Shown here: positions 15,716-24,372 of the stretch, piece by piece
Numbering within the stretch: position 1 is the first letter of the stretch
How the letters are laid out: the number at the start of each line of letters is the position of its first letter
Origin: Accumulibacter sp032229525
Lineage (GTDB): Bacteria; Pseudomonadota; Gammaproteobacteria; Burkholderiales; Rhodocyclaceae
Length of the DNA: 64,000 nucleotides
Assembly (NCBI RefSeq): GCF_032229525.1
Contig: NZ_JAVTWB010000253.1
Span: 62,001-126,000, forward strand
Reading direction: 5' to 3'
The notes under the pieces: generated by a model
What the model was told of the DNA's origin: nothing
Seen by the model: the letters and a program-made list of their open reading frames with translations, nothing else
Databases searched by the model: none
Translations under genes and position numbers: made by a program

Positions 15716-17071
15716 ATGGAAACAAACGCCGCGAATACCGACACTGACGCCTCCGCCCCCACTTCGCCCGATGCTGGCGTACCCGCCGCAAGCGCGCTTG
15801 AGCGTCGCGTCGACCTGTCGGTAGCAATCGCCGACCTCGACAAAGAGGTCGACCAGCGCCTGAAGCGCCTCGGCAAGAACATGAAAATGCCGGGTTTCCG
15901 GCCAGGCAAGGTACCCACCCACATCATTCGCCAGCAGTACGGCGACCAGGCCCGCCAGGAAGCTCTGAGCGAAACGCTGGGCAACCAGCTCAGCGAGGCG
16001 GTGACGACGCAGAAATTGCGCGTCGCTGGCAGTCCGAAGATCGAGGCGAAGGACAGCGGCAGCACGACGCATATCGAGTTCGCGGCCGTTTTCGAGGTGT
16101 TTCCCGAGATCAAGCTCAACGATCTGGCCAATCTTGAACTTGAGCGTCCGGTTCTTGAAGTCGGCCCCGCCGAGGTTGATGGCACCATCGAAATCCTGCG
16201 CAAGCAGCGGGTGCGCTACGAACCCGTCGATCGTGCCGCGGCAAACGGGGATCGGGTGAGCATCGACTTTCTCGGCAAGAAAGATGGGGTGCCCTTCCAG
16301 GGCGGCCAAGGGCAGGATTACCAGTTCGTTCTTGGTGAAGGCAAAATGCTGCCTGACTTCGAGAAAGCGGTGATCGGTAGCAGCCCGGGTGAAAGCAAAT
16401 CTTTCGAAATGACCTTTCCGGCAGAGTACTTTTCCAAGGAACTGGCCGGTCAGACCGTGACCTTCGACATCACCGCCAAGGAAGTCGGCGAAGCGGTGTT
16501 GCCGGAAGTCGATGCCGATTTCGCCAAAGCACTTGGCGTCGCCGATGGTGACCTCGTCAAGATGCGTGCCGAGATCGATGCCAATCTCCGGCGCGAGGTG
16601 AAGAAGCGGCTGCAGACGAAAATTACCGGGCAGGTGATGGATTCCCTGCTCGCGGCTCATCCGGTCGATGTGCCGGGCGCTCTGGTGGACAAAGAGATCG
16701 AGCGTCTTACGCAGCTTGCCCGCCAGGATATGGAGCAGCGCGGCATGAAGGTCAAGGATGTGCCGATGCAGCGTGAATGGTTTGTCGATCAGGCCACGCG
16801 CAGGGTCGGTCTTGGGCTGGTTCTCGCGGAGATCGTCAAGCAGCACGAATTGCAGGCGAAACCGGCTCAAGTGCGTGCGATGGTCGAGGAAGCGGCGCAA
16901 AGTTACGAGCATCCGGAAGAGGTCATCCGCTGGTATTATGCCCAGCCCGAGCGCCTGGGCGATTTCGAGAGTGCAGCGATTGAGGCCAACGTGGTTGACT
17001 GGGTGCTGGCCGGCGTCAAGGTGAGCGACAAGCCGGTCGCTTTCGATGAACTGATGGGGCAGGCGTCCTGA
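15716..17071 (+). CDS. tig: trigger factor
   Basis: Ribosome-associated chaperone and peptidyl-prolyl isomerase, 451 residues. The N-terminal ribosome-binding domain holds a GFRPGKVP signature near residue 60. The FKBP-type isomerase domain spans roughly 165-250 (DRVSIDFLGKKDG, then FELGEG-like QFVLGEGKMLPDFE), and the helical C-terminal chaperone domain follows. It has an extended N-terminus rich in Ala/Thr/Asp (about 20 residues) before LERRVDLSVAI. It begins the tig-clpP-clpX-lon array that couples folding with ATP-dependent proteolysis. Confidence 0.95.
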   Translation: METNAANTDTDASAPTSPDAGVPAASALERRVDLSVAIADLDKEVDQRLKRLGKNMKMPGFRPGKVPTHIIRQQYGDQARQEALSETLGNQLSEAVTTQKLRVAGSPKIEAKDSGSTTHIEFAAVFEVFPEIKLNDLANLELERPVLEVGPAEVDGTIEILRKQRVRYEPVDRAAANGDRVSIDFLGKKDGVPFQGGQGQDYQFVLGEGKMLPDFEKAVIGSSPGESKSFEMTFPAEYFSKELAGQTVTFDITAKEVGEAVLPEVDADFAKALGVADGDLVKMRAEIDANLRREVKKRLQTKITGQVMDSLLAAHPVDVPGALVDKEIERLTQLARQDMEQRGMKVKDVPMQREWFVDQATRRVGLGLVLAEIVKQHELQAKPAQVRAMVEEAAQSYEHPEEVIRWYYAQPERLGDFESAAIEANVVDWVLAGVKVSDKPVAFDELMGQAS

Positions 17072-17110
17072 ATGCTTAATACGCAGTGGACTCGAGGCAG
17101 AGGAGCCGAC

Positions 17111-17740
17111 ATGGGTGTTGACGACGGCAGCAACTGGGATCCGCAGGCACTGGGCCTGGTGCCGATGGTGGTTGAGCAGAGCGGTCGTGGCGAACGTGCC
17201 TACGATATCTACTCGCGCTTGCTCAAGGAACGCGTCATTTTTCTGGTGGGTCCGGTCAATGACGTCACCGCCAATCTGGTGGTGGCGCAGTTGCTTTTTC
17301 TGGAAGCCGAGAATCCGGACAAGGACATCCATTTCTACATCAACTCGCCGGGCGGTTCGGTATCGGCCGGCCTGTCGGTCTACGACACCATGCAGTTCAT
17401 CAAGCCCGAGGTGTCGACCTTGTGCATGGGGCAGGCTTGCTCGATGGGGGCTTTTCTACTGGCTGCGGGTGCGCATGGCAAGCGTTTCGCCTTGCCCAAT
17501 TCGCGGGTGATGATTCACCAGCCGATGGGTGGTTTTCAGGGACAGGCGTCCGACATTGCGATTCACGCCAAGGAAATCCTGTCGCTGCGCGCCAAACTCA
17601 ACGAGCTGATGGCCCATCACACCGGGCAGGACATCGAGCGTATTGAACGTGACACCGATCGTGATAATTTCCTTTCGGCGCAGGAAGCGGCAGAATATGG
17701 TCTGATCGACAAGGTGCTGGCCAATCGGGTCGCCGGTTGA
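17111..17740 (+). CDS. clpP: ATP-dependent Clp protease proteolytic subunit
   Basis: Serine peptidase that forms the tetradecameric chamber served by ClpX. The triad is visible: Ser111 in GQACSMGAF, His136 in MIHQPMGG, and the Asp in ERDTDRDNF. With ATG at 17111 these match E. coli numbering. AGAGGAG at 17099-17105 sits five bases upstream, so 17111 is preferred over the in-frame ATG at 17072, which directly abuts the tig stop. It is 209 residues including a short propeptide. clpX follows after 59 bases. Confidence 0.95.
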   Translation: MGVDDGSNWDPQALGLVPMVVEQSGRGERAYDIYSRLLKERVIFLVGPVNDVTANLVVAQLLFLEAENPDKDIHFYINSPGGSVSAGLSVYDTMQFIKPEVSTLCMGQACSMGAFLLAAGAHGKRFALPNSRVMIHQPMGGFQGQASDIAIHAKEILSLRAKLNELMAHHTGQDIERIERDTDRDNFLSAQEAAEYGLIDKVLANRVAG

Positions 17741-17799
17741 CTGGGGGCGACTTCGCATCCAGGCACTCTCCATACAGATTGACAGGGAGGTAGGTCGAC

Positions 17800-19071
17800 A
17801 TGACGGAAAAGAAAAGTGGCACCGAGAAGCTGCTCTACTGCTCGTTTTGCGGCAAGAGTCAGCATGAAGTGAAGAAGCTGATCGCCGGGCCGTCGGTATT
17901 CATTTGCGACGAGTGCATCGAGCTCTGCAACGATATCGTCCGCGACGAAATCGCCGGTGACCAGGATGGCAAGGGCGCTGAGGGTGATCTGCCGACCCCC
18001 AAGGAAATCGCCGCGCTGCTGGATCAGTATGTGATCGGTCAGGATCAGGCCAAGCGAATCCTGTCGGTGGCTGTTTACAACCACTACAAGCGTCTTCGTC
18101 ATCACGGCAAGAGCAATGACGATGTCGAGCTCGCCAAGAGCAATATCCTGCTGATCGGCCCCACCGGGTCCGGCAAGACGCTGCTGGCGCAGACGCTCGC
18201 GCGAATGCTCGACGTGCCGTTCGTGATGGCCGATGCAACGACCCTGACCGAAGCCGGCTACGTCGGCGAGGATGTCGAGAACATCATTCAGAAGTTGCTG
18301 CAGAAGTCCGATTACGATACCGACAAGGCACAGCGCGGGATCGTCTATATCGACGAGATCGACAAGATCTCGCGCAAGTCCGACAATCCGTCGATTACCC
18401 GTGACGTCTCGGGCGAGGGCGTGCAGCAGGCACTGCTCAAGCTGATCGAAGGTACGGTTGCGTCGGTGCCGCCGCAGGGTGGACGCAAGCATCCGAACCA
18501 GGACTTCGTGCAGGTCGACACGACCAACATCCTTTTTGTTTGCGGGGGCGCCTTCGATGGTCTGGAGAAAGTCATTCGCGAACGTTCGGAGCGTGGCGGT
18601 ATCGGCTTCAGTGCCGAAGTAAAGAGCAAGGACAACAAGAAGGCGATCGGCGAGGTGCTGCGCAGCGTCGAGCCCGAGGACCTGATCAAATTCGGTCTGA
18701 TTCCCGAACTGATCGGCCGCTTGCCGGTGGTGGCCACGCTCGAGGAGCTCTCCGCTGCGGCGCTGGTCGAGATTCTCGTCGAGCCCAAGAATGCGCTGGT
18801 CAAGCAGTACCAGAAGCTCTTCGCGATGGAAGGTGTAGGGCTTGAAATACGCCCGGCGGCGATGATGGCCATTGCCCGAAAGGCCCTCGAACGGAAGACC
18901 GGTGCGCGTGGCTTGCGCTCGATTCTGGAGTCGGTCTTGCTGGACACCATGTACGAACTTCCCGGCATGGAGAATGTCTCAGAGGTCGTCGTCGACGAGA
19001 ACGTGATTGTTGGCGATGCGCAGCCCATTCTGATCTACGCTGGTCAAGCCAAGGTTTCTGGCGGCAACTGA
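17800..19071 (+). CDS. clpX: ATP-dependent Clp protease ATP-binding subunit ClpX
   Basis: Hexameric AAA+ unfoldase that feeds tagged substrates to ClpP. The 423 residues include the N-terminal C4 zinc domain (Cys14, 17, 36, 39), Walker A GPTGSGKT near residue 120, Walker B IVYIDEIDK near 180, the IGF-type ClpP-binding loop region (GIGFSAEV), and sensor/arginine motifs (LIPELIGRLP). GGGAGG precedes ATG. Spacing to clpP and lon suits one operon, possibly with internal promoters. Confidence 0.97.
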   Translation: MTEKKSGTEKLLYCSFCGKSQHEVKKLIAGPSVFICDECIELCNDIVRDEIAGDQDGKGAEGDLPTPKEIAALLDQYVIGQDQAKRILSVAVYNHYKRLRHHGKSNDDVELAKSNILLIGPTGSGKTLLAQTLARMLDVPFVMADATTLTEAGYVGEDVENIIQKLLQKSDYDTDKAQRGIVYIDEIDKISRKSDNPSITRDVSGEGVQQALLKLIEGTVASVPPQGGRKHPNQDFVQVDTTNILFVCGGAFDGLEKVIRERSERGGIGFSAEVKSKDNKKAIGEVLRSVEPEDLIKFGLIPELIGRLPVVATLEELSAAALVEILVEPKNALVKQYQKLFAMEGVGLEIRPAAMMAIARKALERKTGARGLRSILESVLLDTMYELPGMENVSEVVVDENVIVGDAQPILIYAGQAKVSGGN

Positions 19072-19154
19072 TGTGCTGGCCGCGGCCTGCGGCTTGAAAT
19101 ACGGGTTCTTGCCACAACTTGTGAGCATCAACCTTCACCTAAAGGGCACAACTG

Positions 19155-21575
19155 ATGTCTGCAACACCCAAGTTGGCTAGCGAGCCAGTCGAACTGCCGC
19201 TGTTGCCTCTGCGCGACGTGGTGGTCTTTCCGCACATGGTGATTCCGCTGTTTGTCGGGCGGCCAAAGTCGATCAAAGCCCTCGAAGTGGCGATGGAAGC
19301 CGGCAAGAATATCCTGCTGGTGGCTCAGAAATCTGCTGTCAAGGACGAGCCGGAAGCCGAGGATCTCTACGATATCGGCTGCGTGGCCAATATCCTGCAG
19401 ATGCTGAAGCTGCCCGATGGCACGGTCAAGGTACTGGTCGAAGGTACCCAGCGCGCACGCCTGGATACCATCGAATCCCGCGACGACATGTTCTTCGCCC
19501 GCGCACGTCCGGTGGTCGCCGATGATGGTGTCAATCATGAAGTCGAGGCCCTGCGTCGTGCGGTGATCGCGCAGTTCGATCAGTACGTCAAGCTCAACAA
19601 AAAGATTCCGCCGGAAATTCTGACTTCGATCGCGGGCATTGAAGAGGCCGGGCGTCTGGCCGACACCATCGCCGCGCACCTGCCGCTGAAGATCGAGCAG
19701 AAGCAGGAAGTTCTCGAGATGTTCGACATCCGTGCGCGCATCGAACGCCTGCTGACACAACTCGAAGCCGAAATCGATATCCTGCAGGTCGAGAAGCGTA
19801 TCCGCGGGCGCGTCAAGCGCCAGATGGAAAAGAGTCAGCGCGAGTATTACCTCAACGAACAGGTCAAGGCGATTCAGAAGGAACTCGGCGAAGGCGAAGA
19901 CGGCGCCGACATGGAGGATCTCGAGAGGAAGGTCAAGACCGCGGGAATGGGCAAGGAAGGGCTCGCCAAGGCGCAGGCGGAGCTTCGCAAGCTGAGATTG
20001 ATGTCGCCGATGTCCGCGGAAGCGACGGTGGTGCGTAATTTCATCGAAACGCTGATCGGCCTGCCCTGGCGCAAGCGGACGCGAACCAGCAAGGATCTGG
20101 CGGCGGCTGGAAAGATTCTCGACACCGATCACTGGGGACTGGAAAAGGTCAAGGAACGGATCATCGAGTACCTCGCCGTGCAGCAGCGCGTCGATCGACT
20201 CAAGGCGCCCATTCTGTGCCTGGTTGGCCCTCCCGGTGTCGGCAAGACATCGCTCGGGCAGTCGATCGCGCGGGCTACCGGTCGTAAATTCGTCCGCATG
20301 AGCTTGGGCGGCGTCCGCGATGAGGCCGAGATTCGCGGTCACCGGCGGACCTATATCGGCTCGATGCCGGGCAAGATCCTGCAGAACATGAGCAAGATCG
20401 GGGTCAAGAATCCGCTCTTCCTGCTCGATGAAGTTGACAAGATGGGGCAGGATTTTCGCGGTGATCCGAGCTCGGCGCTGCTCGAGGTGCTGGACCCGGA
20501 GCAGAATTCGACCTTCGTCGATCACTATGTCGAGGTCGAGTACGATTTGTCGGAAGTGATGTTCGTCGCCACGGCCAACACTTTGAACATCCCGGCGCCC
20601 TTGCTCGATCGCATGGAGGTGATCAGGCTTTCGGGATATACCGAGGACGAGAAGGTCAACATCGCCCAGCGTTATCTGCTGCCCAAGCAGATTAAGAACA
20701 ATGGGCTGAGGACGACCGAACTGACCGTGGCCGAGAGCGCGCTACGCGATATCGTTCGCTACTACACGCGTGAGGCCGGGGTACGGTCGCTTGAACGAGA
20801 CATTTCCAAGATCTGTCGCAAGGTAGTGAAGACGCTGCTGCTCAGGAAGAGTCAGCACAAAGTCGCAGTCAGCGCGCGCAACCTGGACAAGTTCCTCGGT
20901 GTTCGTCGTTTCAACTTCGGCGTCGCCGAGCGCGAGAACCAGATTGGTCAGGTGACCGGACTGGCGTGGACCGAAGTCGGTGGCGAATTGCTGACCATCG
21001 AGTCGGTGGTCTTGCCGGGCAAAGGCAAGACGATCACCACCGGCAAGCTGGGCGAGGTGATGCAGGAGTCGGTGCAGGCAGCGGTGTCAGTGGTGCGCAA
21101 GCGTGCCGAGTCGCTGGGCATCGACGACGATTTCTACCAGAAGAGCGATATTCACATTCACCTCCCGGAAGGCGCCATTCCCAAAGACGGGCCGTCTGCG
21201 GGGGTTGGGATCTGTACGGCGCTGGTCTCGGTGCTGACCGGCATTCCGGTGTGTTGCGACGTTGCGATGACCGGTGAGATAACCCTGCGCGGCGAGGTGT
21301 TGCCGATCGGCGGACTGAAGGAGAAACTCCTGGCGGCAGTGCGCGGGGGGCTGGCCAGGGTGTTGATTCCGGAGGAGAACGTCCGGGATCTGGCGGAAAT
21401 TCCGGACAACATCAAGAACAAGCTCGAGATCATCCCGGTCAGATGGATCGATCAGGTCCTCGAGCAAGCGCTTGAGCGAAAGCCCGAGCGCTTGACGGGC
21501 GAGGCGGGGCCAACGCCGGCTGTCGCCGGCGTTGCATCGGAGGGTGTTTCCGGGCAGGCGGTGATCACGCATTGA
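19155..21575 (+). CDS. lon: ATP-dependent protease Lon
   Basis: Degrades misfolded and regulatory proteins. 806 residues: N-terminal LON substrate domain (about 14-205), a coiled helical region, AAA+ module with Walker A GPPGVGKTS near 358 and Walker B FLLDEVDKMG, and the C-terminal peptidase domain with catalytic Ser681 (PKDGPSAGV) and Lys722 (IGGLKEKLLAA). The tail beyond residue 780 is Ala/Gly/Val-rich and unlike the core. Within it, a perfect 9-base inverted repeat lies at about 21512-21533 with no T run. In many betaproteobacteria hupB comes next; it is absent here. Confidence 0.97.
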   Translation: MSATPKLASEPVELPLLPLRDVVVFPHMVIPLFVGRPKSIKALEVAMEAGKNILLVAQKSAVKDEPEAEDLYDIGCVANILQMLKLPDGTVKVLVEGTQRARLDTIESRDDMFFARARPVVADDGVNHEVEALRRAVIAQFDQYVKLNKKIPPEILTSIAGIEEAGRLADTIAAHLPLKIEQKQEVLEMFDIRARIERLLTQLEAEIDILQVEKRIRGRVKRQMEKSQREYYLNEQVKAIQKELGEGEDGADMEDLERKVKTAGMGKEGLAKAQAELRKLRLMSPMSAEATVVRNFIETLIGLPWRKRTRTSKDLAAAGKILDTDHWGLEKVKERIIEYLAVQQRVDRLKAPILCLVGPPGVGKTSLGQSIARATGRKFVRMSLGGVRDEAEIRGHRRTYIGSMPGKILQNMSKIGVKNPLFLLDEVDKMGQDFRGDPSSALLEVLDPEQNSTFVDHYVEVEYDLSEVMFVATANTLNIPAPLLDRMEVIRLSGYTEDEKVNIAQRYLLPKQIKNNGLRTTELTVAESALRDIVRYYTREAGVRSLERDISKICRKVVKTLLLRKSQHKVAVSARNLDKFLGVRRFNFGVAERENQIGQVTGLAWTEVGGELLTIESVVLPGKGKTITTGKLGEVMQESVQAAVSVVRKRAESLGIDDDFYQKSDIHIHLPEGAIPKDGPSAGVGICTALVSVLTGIPVCCDVAMTGEITLRGEVLPIGGLKEKLLAAVRGGLARVLIPEENVRDLAEIPDNIKNKLEIIPVRWIDQVLEQALERKPERLTGEAGPTPAVAGVASEGVSGQAVITH

Positions 21576-21863
21576 GTTCTGGCAGTACAGGGTCCGGAGA
21601 CTCTCGTTTCCGGTCTCTCTAGCGCTGTTCTGACGAGCGGCTCGTGTCAGGTCTGCGTGCGGCGTGTCAGGTTGCAAGTGTTAACCGTGACCTTACTCGA
21701 TTCTGGCTGCTCCGGGGGCGACTGATGAGTCAGGAGTCGCTGGCTTTGCGCTGCCGGGTGGGTTCCGGAATGCGGGTGAAAGCTTGGAACAGGCTCGGAA
21801 ACCGGTATGGCCAAGAGGCAGTGGATGGGTTAGACTCACGCCTCTTTGCTCAGGTCAGACGAC

Positions 21864-21939
21864 GGGTGCTTAGCTCAGTTGGTAGAGCGCTAGCCTTACA
21901 AGCTGGATGTCGGCGGTTCGAGCCCGTCAGCACCCACCA
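21864..21939 (+). tRNA. tRNA-Val(TAC)
   Basis: 76 bases with encoded CCA (21937-21939). Acceptor stem GGGTGCT (21864-21870) pairs with AGCACCC (21929-21935). The D arm holds GCTCAGTTGGTAGAGC. Anticodon stem CTAGC/GCTGG with loop CTTACAA gives anticodon TAC at 21897-21899. A weak promoter-like TAGACT lies at 21831-21836. It is followed after 30 bases by tRNA-Asp, probably on the same transcript. Confidence 0.97.
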
Positions 21940-21969
21940 GAAAGAGCAATAGACGTTCTGCAGCGTTTG

Positions 21970-22046
21970 GGAGTGGTAGTTCAGTTGGTTAGAATACCGG
22001 CCTGTCACGCCGGGGGTCGCGGGTTCGAGTCCCGTCCACTCCGCCA
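21970..22046 (+). tRNA. tRNA-Asp(GTC)
   Basis: 77 bases with encoded CCA (22044-22046). Acceptor stem GGAGTGG (21970-21976) pairs with CCACTCC (22036-22042). Anticodon stem CCGGC/GCCGG encloses loop CTGTCAC with anticodon GTC at 22004-22006. The T arm contains CGGGTTCGAGTCCCG. It is followed directly by an intrinsic terminator. Confidence 0.97.
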
Positions 22047-22055
22047 CTGCCGAAG

Positions 22056-22079
22056 GGCGAACGCAAGTTCGCCTTTTTT
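22056..22079 (+). terminator. intrinsic terminator after tRNA-Asp
   Basis: GGCGAAC (22056-22062) and GTTCGCC (22067-22073) form a perfect 7-base stem with a GCAA tetraloop and six T residues (22074-22079). It ends the tRNA-Val/tRNA-Asp transcript ahead of ppiD. Confidence 0.9.
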
Positions 22080-22120
22080 GTTTTCTTGCCACTGTTTCAA
22101 TGAGTTAGCAGGCCACCATC

Positions 22121-24031
22121 ATGATCTTCGACGCTGTCCGCAACAACCCGCGAGTTGCTCAGGGAATCCTCGCCTTGATCATCTTGCCCTTCGCATTCTT
22201 CGGGATTGACTCGTACGTTGGCAAGATCGGTGCAGGGGCAGATCTGGCCAGCGTTGGTGATTCGAAGATCACCATGCCGCAGTTTGACCAAGCTTGGCGC
22301 GTCCAGCAAGATCGCATGCGGCAGGCGCTTGGTGACAGTTTTCGCCCGGAGTCGCTGAATACGCCGGAGGCAAGGCTGGCGGTTCTGAACTCACTGATCG
22401 ATCAGCGCTTGTTGCTCCTGGAGGCAGTAAAGGGACGCCTTGGCGCTGGCGATGACCTCTTGCGCGAGGTCATAAGCAAGATTCCGGCCTTGCAGGAAAA
22501 CGGGCAGTTTTCGATGGCTCGTTATCAGGCTGCACTGGCGGCGCAGGGGCTCTCGCAACCGCAGTTCGAGGCACAAATGCGCCAGGACCTCACGCTGCAG
22601 CAGTTGGTGGGTGCGATTGCCGATACGGGCATCGTCGGCGTCACGATGACGGATGCAATGCTGCGCATACAGTCCGAGGAGCGCCAGGTTGCCGAGTTGC
22701 GCTTCAGCCCGGAGCAGTTTATGGGGCAGGCGAAAATCGAACCGGCTGCGGTCCAGAAATTCTATGACGAGAACAAGAAGCGCTTCGAGATACCGGAGCA
22801 GGCCAAGGCCGAGTACGTCGTCCTGTCGCTCGATGCCTTGATGGCCAAGGTCCAGGTGAGCGATGCCGAAGTGACCGCCTGGTACGAGAGCCACAAGGAC
22901 CGTTACCAGCAGGCCGAAGAACGACGGGCGAGCCACATCCTCATTTTGGTCGACGCCAATACCGACCAGGCAAAAGCCAAGGCGAAAGCTGAGGAGATCC
23001 TGAAGGAAATTCAGAAGTCTCCGGCCACATTTGCCGAACTGGCCAAGCAGCAGTCGCAGGATCCTGGCTCGGCGCAAAAGGGCGGCGATCTGGGTTTCTT
23101 CGGCCGTGGAATGATGGTCAAAGCGTTCGAGGATACGGTCTTCAAGCTGCAGGAGAACGAGGTTTCGGGGGTCGTGCAGTCGGAGTTCGGCTATCACATC
23201 ATCAAGTTGACGGGAGTCAAGACTGGCAAGCAGAAGTCATTGGCCGAGGTGCGCTCGGAGCTTGAGGACGAACTCAGGCGCCAGGCGGCGTCGCGACAAT
23301 TCGCCGAAGCCGCCGAGGCTTTCAGCAACATCGTCTATGAGCAGCCGGACAGCCTGCAGCCGGTGGTCGACAGGTTTCATTTGAAGATCGAGAAATCGGC
23401 TTGGTTGCCGCGAGACGCGAGTCGGCAAGTCGCGGCGACACTAGGCCCGCTCGGCGACGAGAAGGTCCTGACGGCGCTCTTCTCGGCCGATTCACTGAAA
23501 AACAAACGCAACACGGAAGCGATCGAAGTCGCGCCCAACGTTCTGCTCTCGGCACGCGTCACTGAATATCGACCCTCAAGCGTCAAACCTTTCGACACGG
23601 TACGGGCAGACATTGAAGCTGCTCTGAGGGCTCAGGAAGCGTCTACGCTTGCCCGCCAGGCGGGAGAGGCCAAACTTCGCGCCTTGCAGCAGAACCCTGA
23701 AGACAAGGCAGGCTGGGGCCCGGTCAAAACCGTGTCCCGACTCGACGGAGGGCAGATGCCGAGGGCGGCATTGAAGGCCATTTTCCAGGCTGACGTCCAG
23801 AAACTGCCGGCTTACGTCGGTGCCGAAGGGGATGGCGGTAGCTACATGCTCTACCAGATCGTCAAGGTTGGCCAGCCGGAAAAGCTTGACGATCAACGGC
23901 GCCAGGCGCTCGAGAGCGAGTACGGCAAGATTCTTGGTCAGGAGGATTTTGCGGCCTATCTCGCTGGCTTGCGGTTGCGGTACAAGATCGATATCAACAC
24001 GTCGGCGCTGGCCAGCAAGGAGCAGCGCTAG
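22121..24031 (+). CDS. ppiD: PpiD-type periplasmic folding chaperone/peptidyl-prolyl isomerase
   Basis: 636 residues. A single N-terminal membrane helix (about 14-34, ILALIILPFAFFGI) anchors the protein so that the rest faces the periplasm, near the Sec translocon by analogy to E. coli. A SurA-N-like helical domain spans about 35-190. A parvulin domain at about 265-360 begins at RRASHILI and ends at FGYHIIKLTG. A C-terminal SurA-N-like/helical part follows. It sits after lon and two tRNAs, the usual betaproteobacterial place. Confidence 0.93.
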   Translation: MIFDAVRNNPRVAQGILALIILPFAFFGIDSYVGKIGAGADLASVGDSKITMPQFDQAWRVQQDRMRQALGDSFRPESLNTPEARLAVLNSLIDQRLLLLEAVKGRLGAGDDLLREVISKIPALQENGQFSMARYQAALAAQGLSQPQFEAQMRQDLTLQQLVGAIADTGIVGVTMTDAMLRIQSEERQVAELRFSPEQFMGQAKIEPAAVQKFYDENKKRFEIPEQAKAEYVVLSLDALMAKVQVSDAEVTAWYESHKDRYQQAEERRASHILILVDANTDQAKAKAKAEEILKEIQKSPATFAELAKQQSQDPGSAQKGGDLGFFGRGMMVKAFEDTVFKLQENEVSGVVQSEFGYHIIKLTGVKTGKQKSLAEVRSELEDELRRQAASRQFAEAAEAFSNIVYEQPDSLQPVVDRFHLKIEKSAWLPRDASRQVAATLGPLGDEKVLTALFSADSLKNKRNTEAIEVAPNVLLSARVTEYRPSSVKPFDTVRADIEAALRAQEASTLARQAGEAKLRALQQNPEDKAGWGPVKTVSRLDGGQMPRAALKAIFQADVQKLPAYVGAEGDGGSYMLYQIVKVGQPEKLDDQRRQALESEYGKILGQEDFAAYLAGLRLRYKIDINTSALASKEQR

Positions 24032-24372
24032 TCACCCCATAGTCGCCGCGTGGTCCTTTCCTGAAGGGCTTTGCCGCGGCATGGTGTGTCGGTGTAAGAG
24101 CGCTTGCCCGTTCGACTGATGGGCGGGGTAAAGCGGGCCCGGATGTGCCCCCACCGCTCGCTGGCTGACCCATGGCGCAGGTCATGTCTCCAGCGCAAGC
24201 GGACCGGGCTTGAGCGGCACGGAGTGCCCGCGCCAGCGCCACCAGGTTGCGCCTTGTTCCGCTGCGCCGAGTTTGGCTTGCGGACCACTCGGGCCAATCG
24301 GCTGCTTGATCAGCAAAAGAAAAACCCCGCCGGAGCGGGGTTTTCTTGTCAGCGAGCAAGCCCGGACCGGGA
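24032..24372. other. 341-base intergenic stretch between convergent ppiD and groEL
   Basis: Holds the groESL terminator at 24321-24344. Open frames in it are short and overlap on both strands. No gene, tRNA or separate ppiD terminator with a T run was recognised. Confidence 0.4.
24321..24344 (-). terminator. intrinsic terminator of groESL (possibly two-way)
   Basis: AAAACCCCGC, CGGA loop, GCGGGGTTTT: a perfect 10-base stem whose arms end in A4 and T4. It therefore can work on both strands, ending groEL from the right and ppiD from the left. It lies 29 bases after the groEL stop. Confidence 0.9.

Noticed and set aside
15219..15716. Open frames of 100-165 codons upstream of tig
   Set aside because: They overlap one another on both strands, have no recognisable domain, and fit chance frames in GC-rich DNA.
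18345..19028. 227-codon frame opposite clpX
   Set aside because: Mirror of a strongly conserved gene; Ser/Arg/Pro-rich shadow composition.
19128..20525. 465-codon frame opposite lon
   Set aside because: Antisense shadow of lon with no domain of its own.
21512..21533. Perfect 9-base inverted repeat near the end of lon
   Set aside because: It lies in the coding region and has no T run, so it is not called a terminator.
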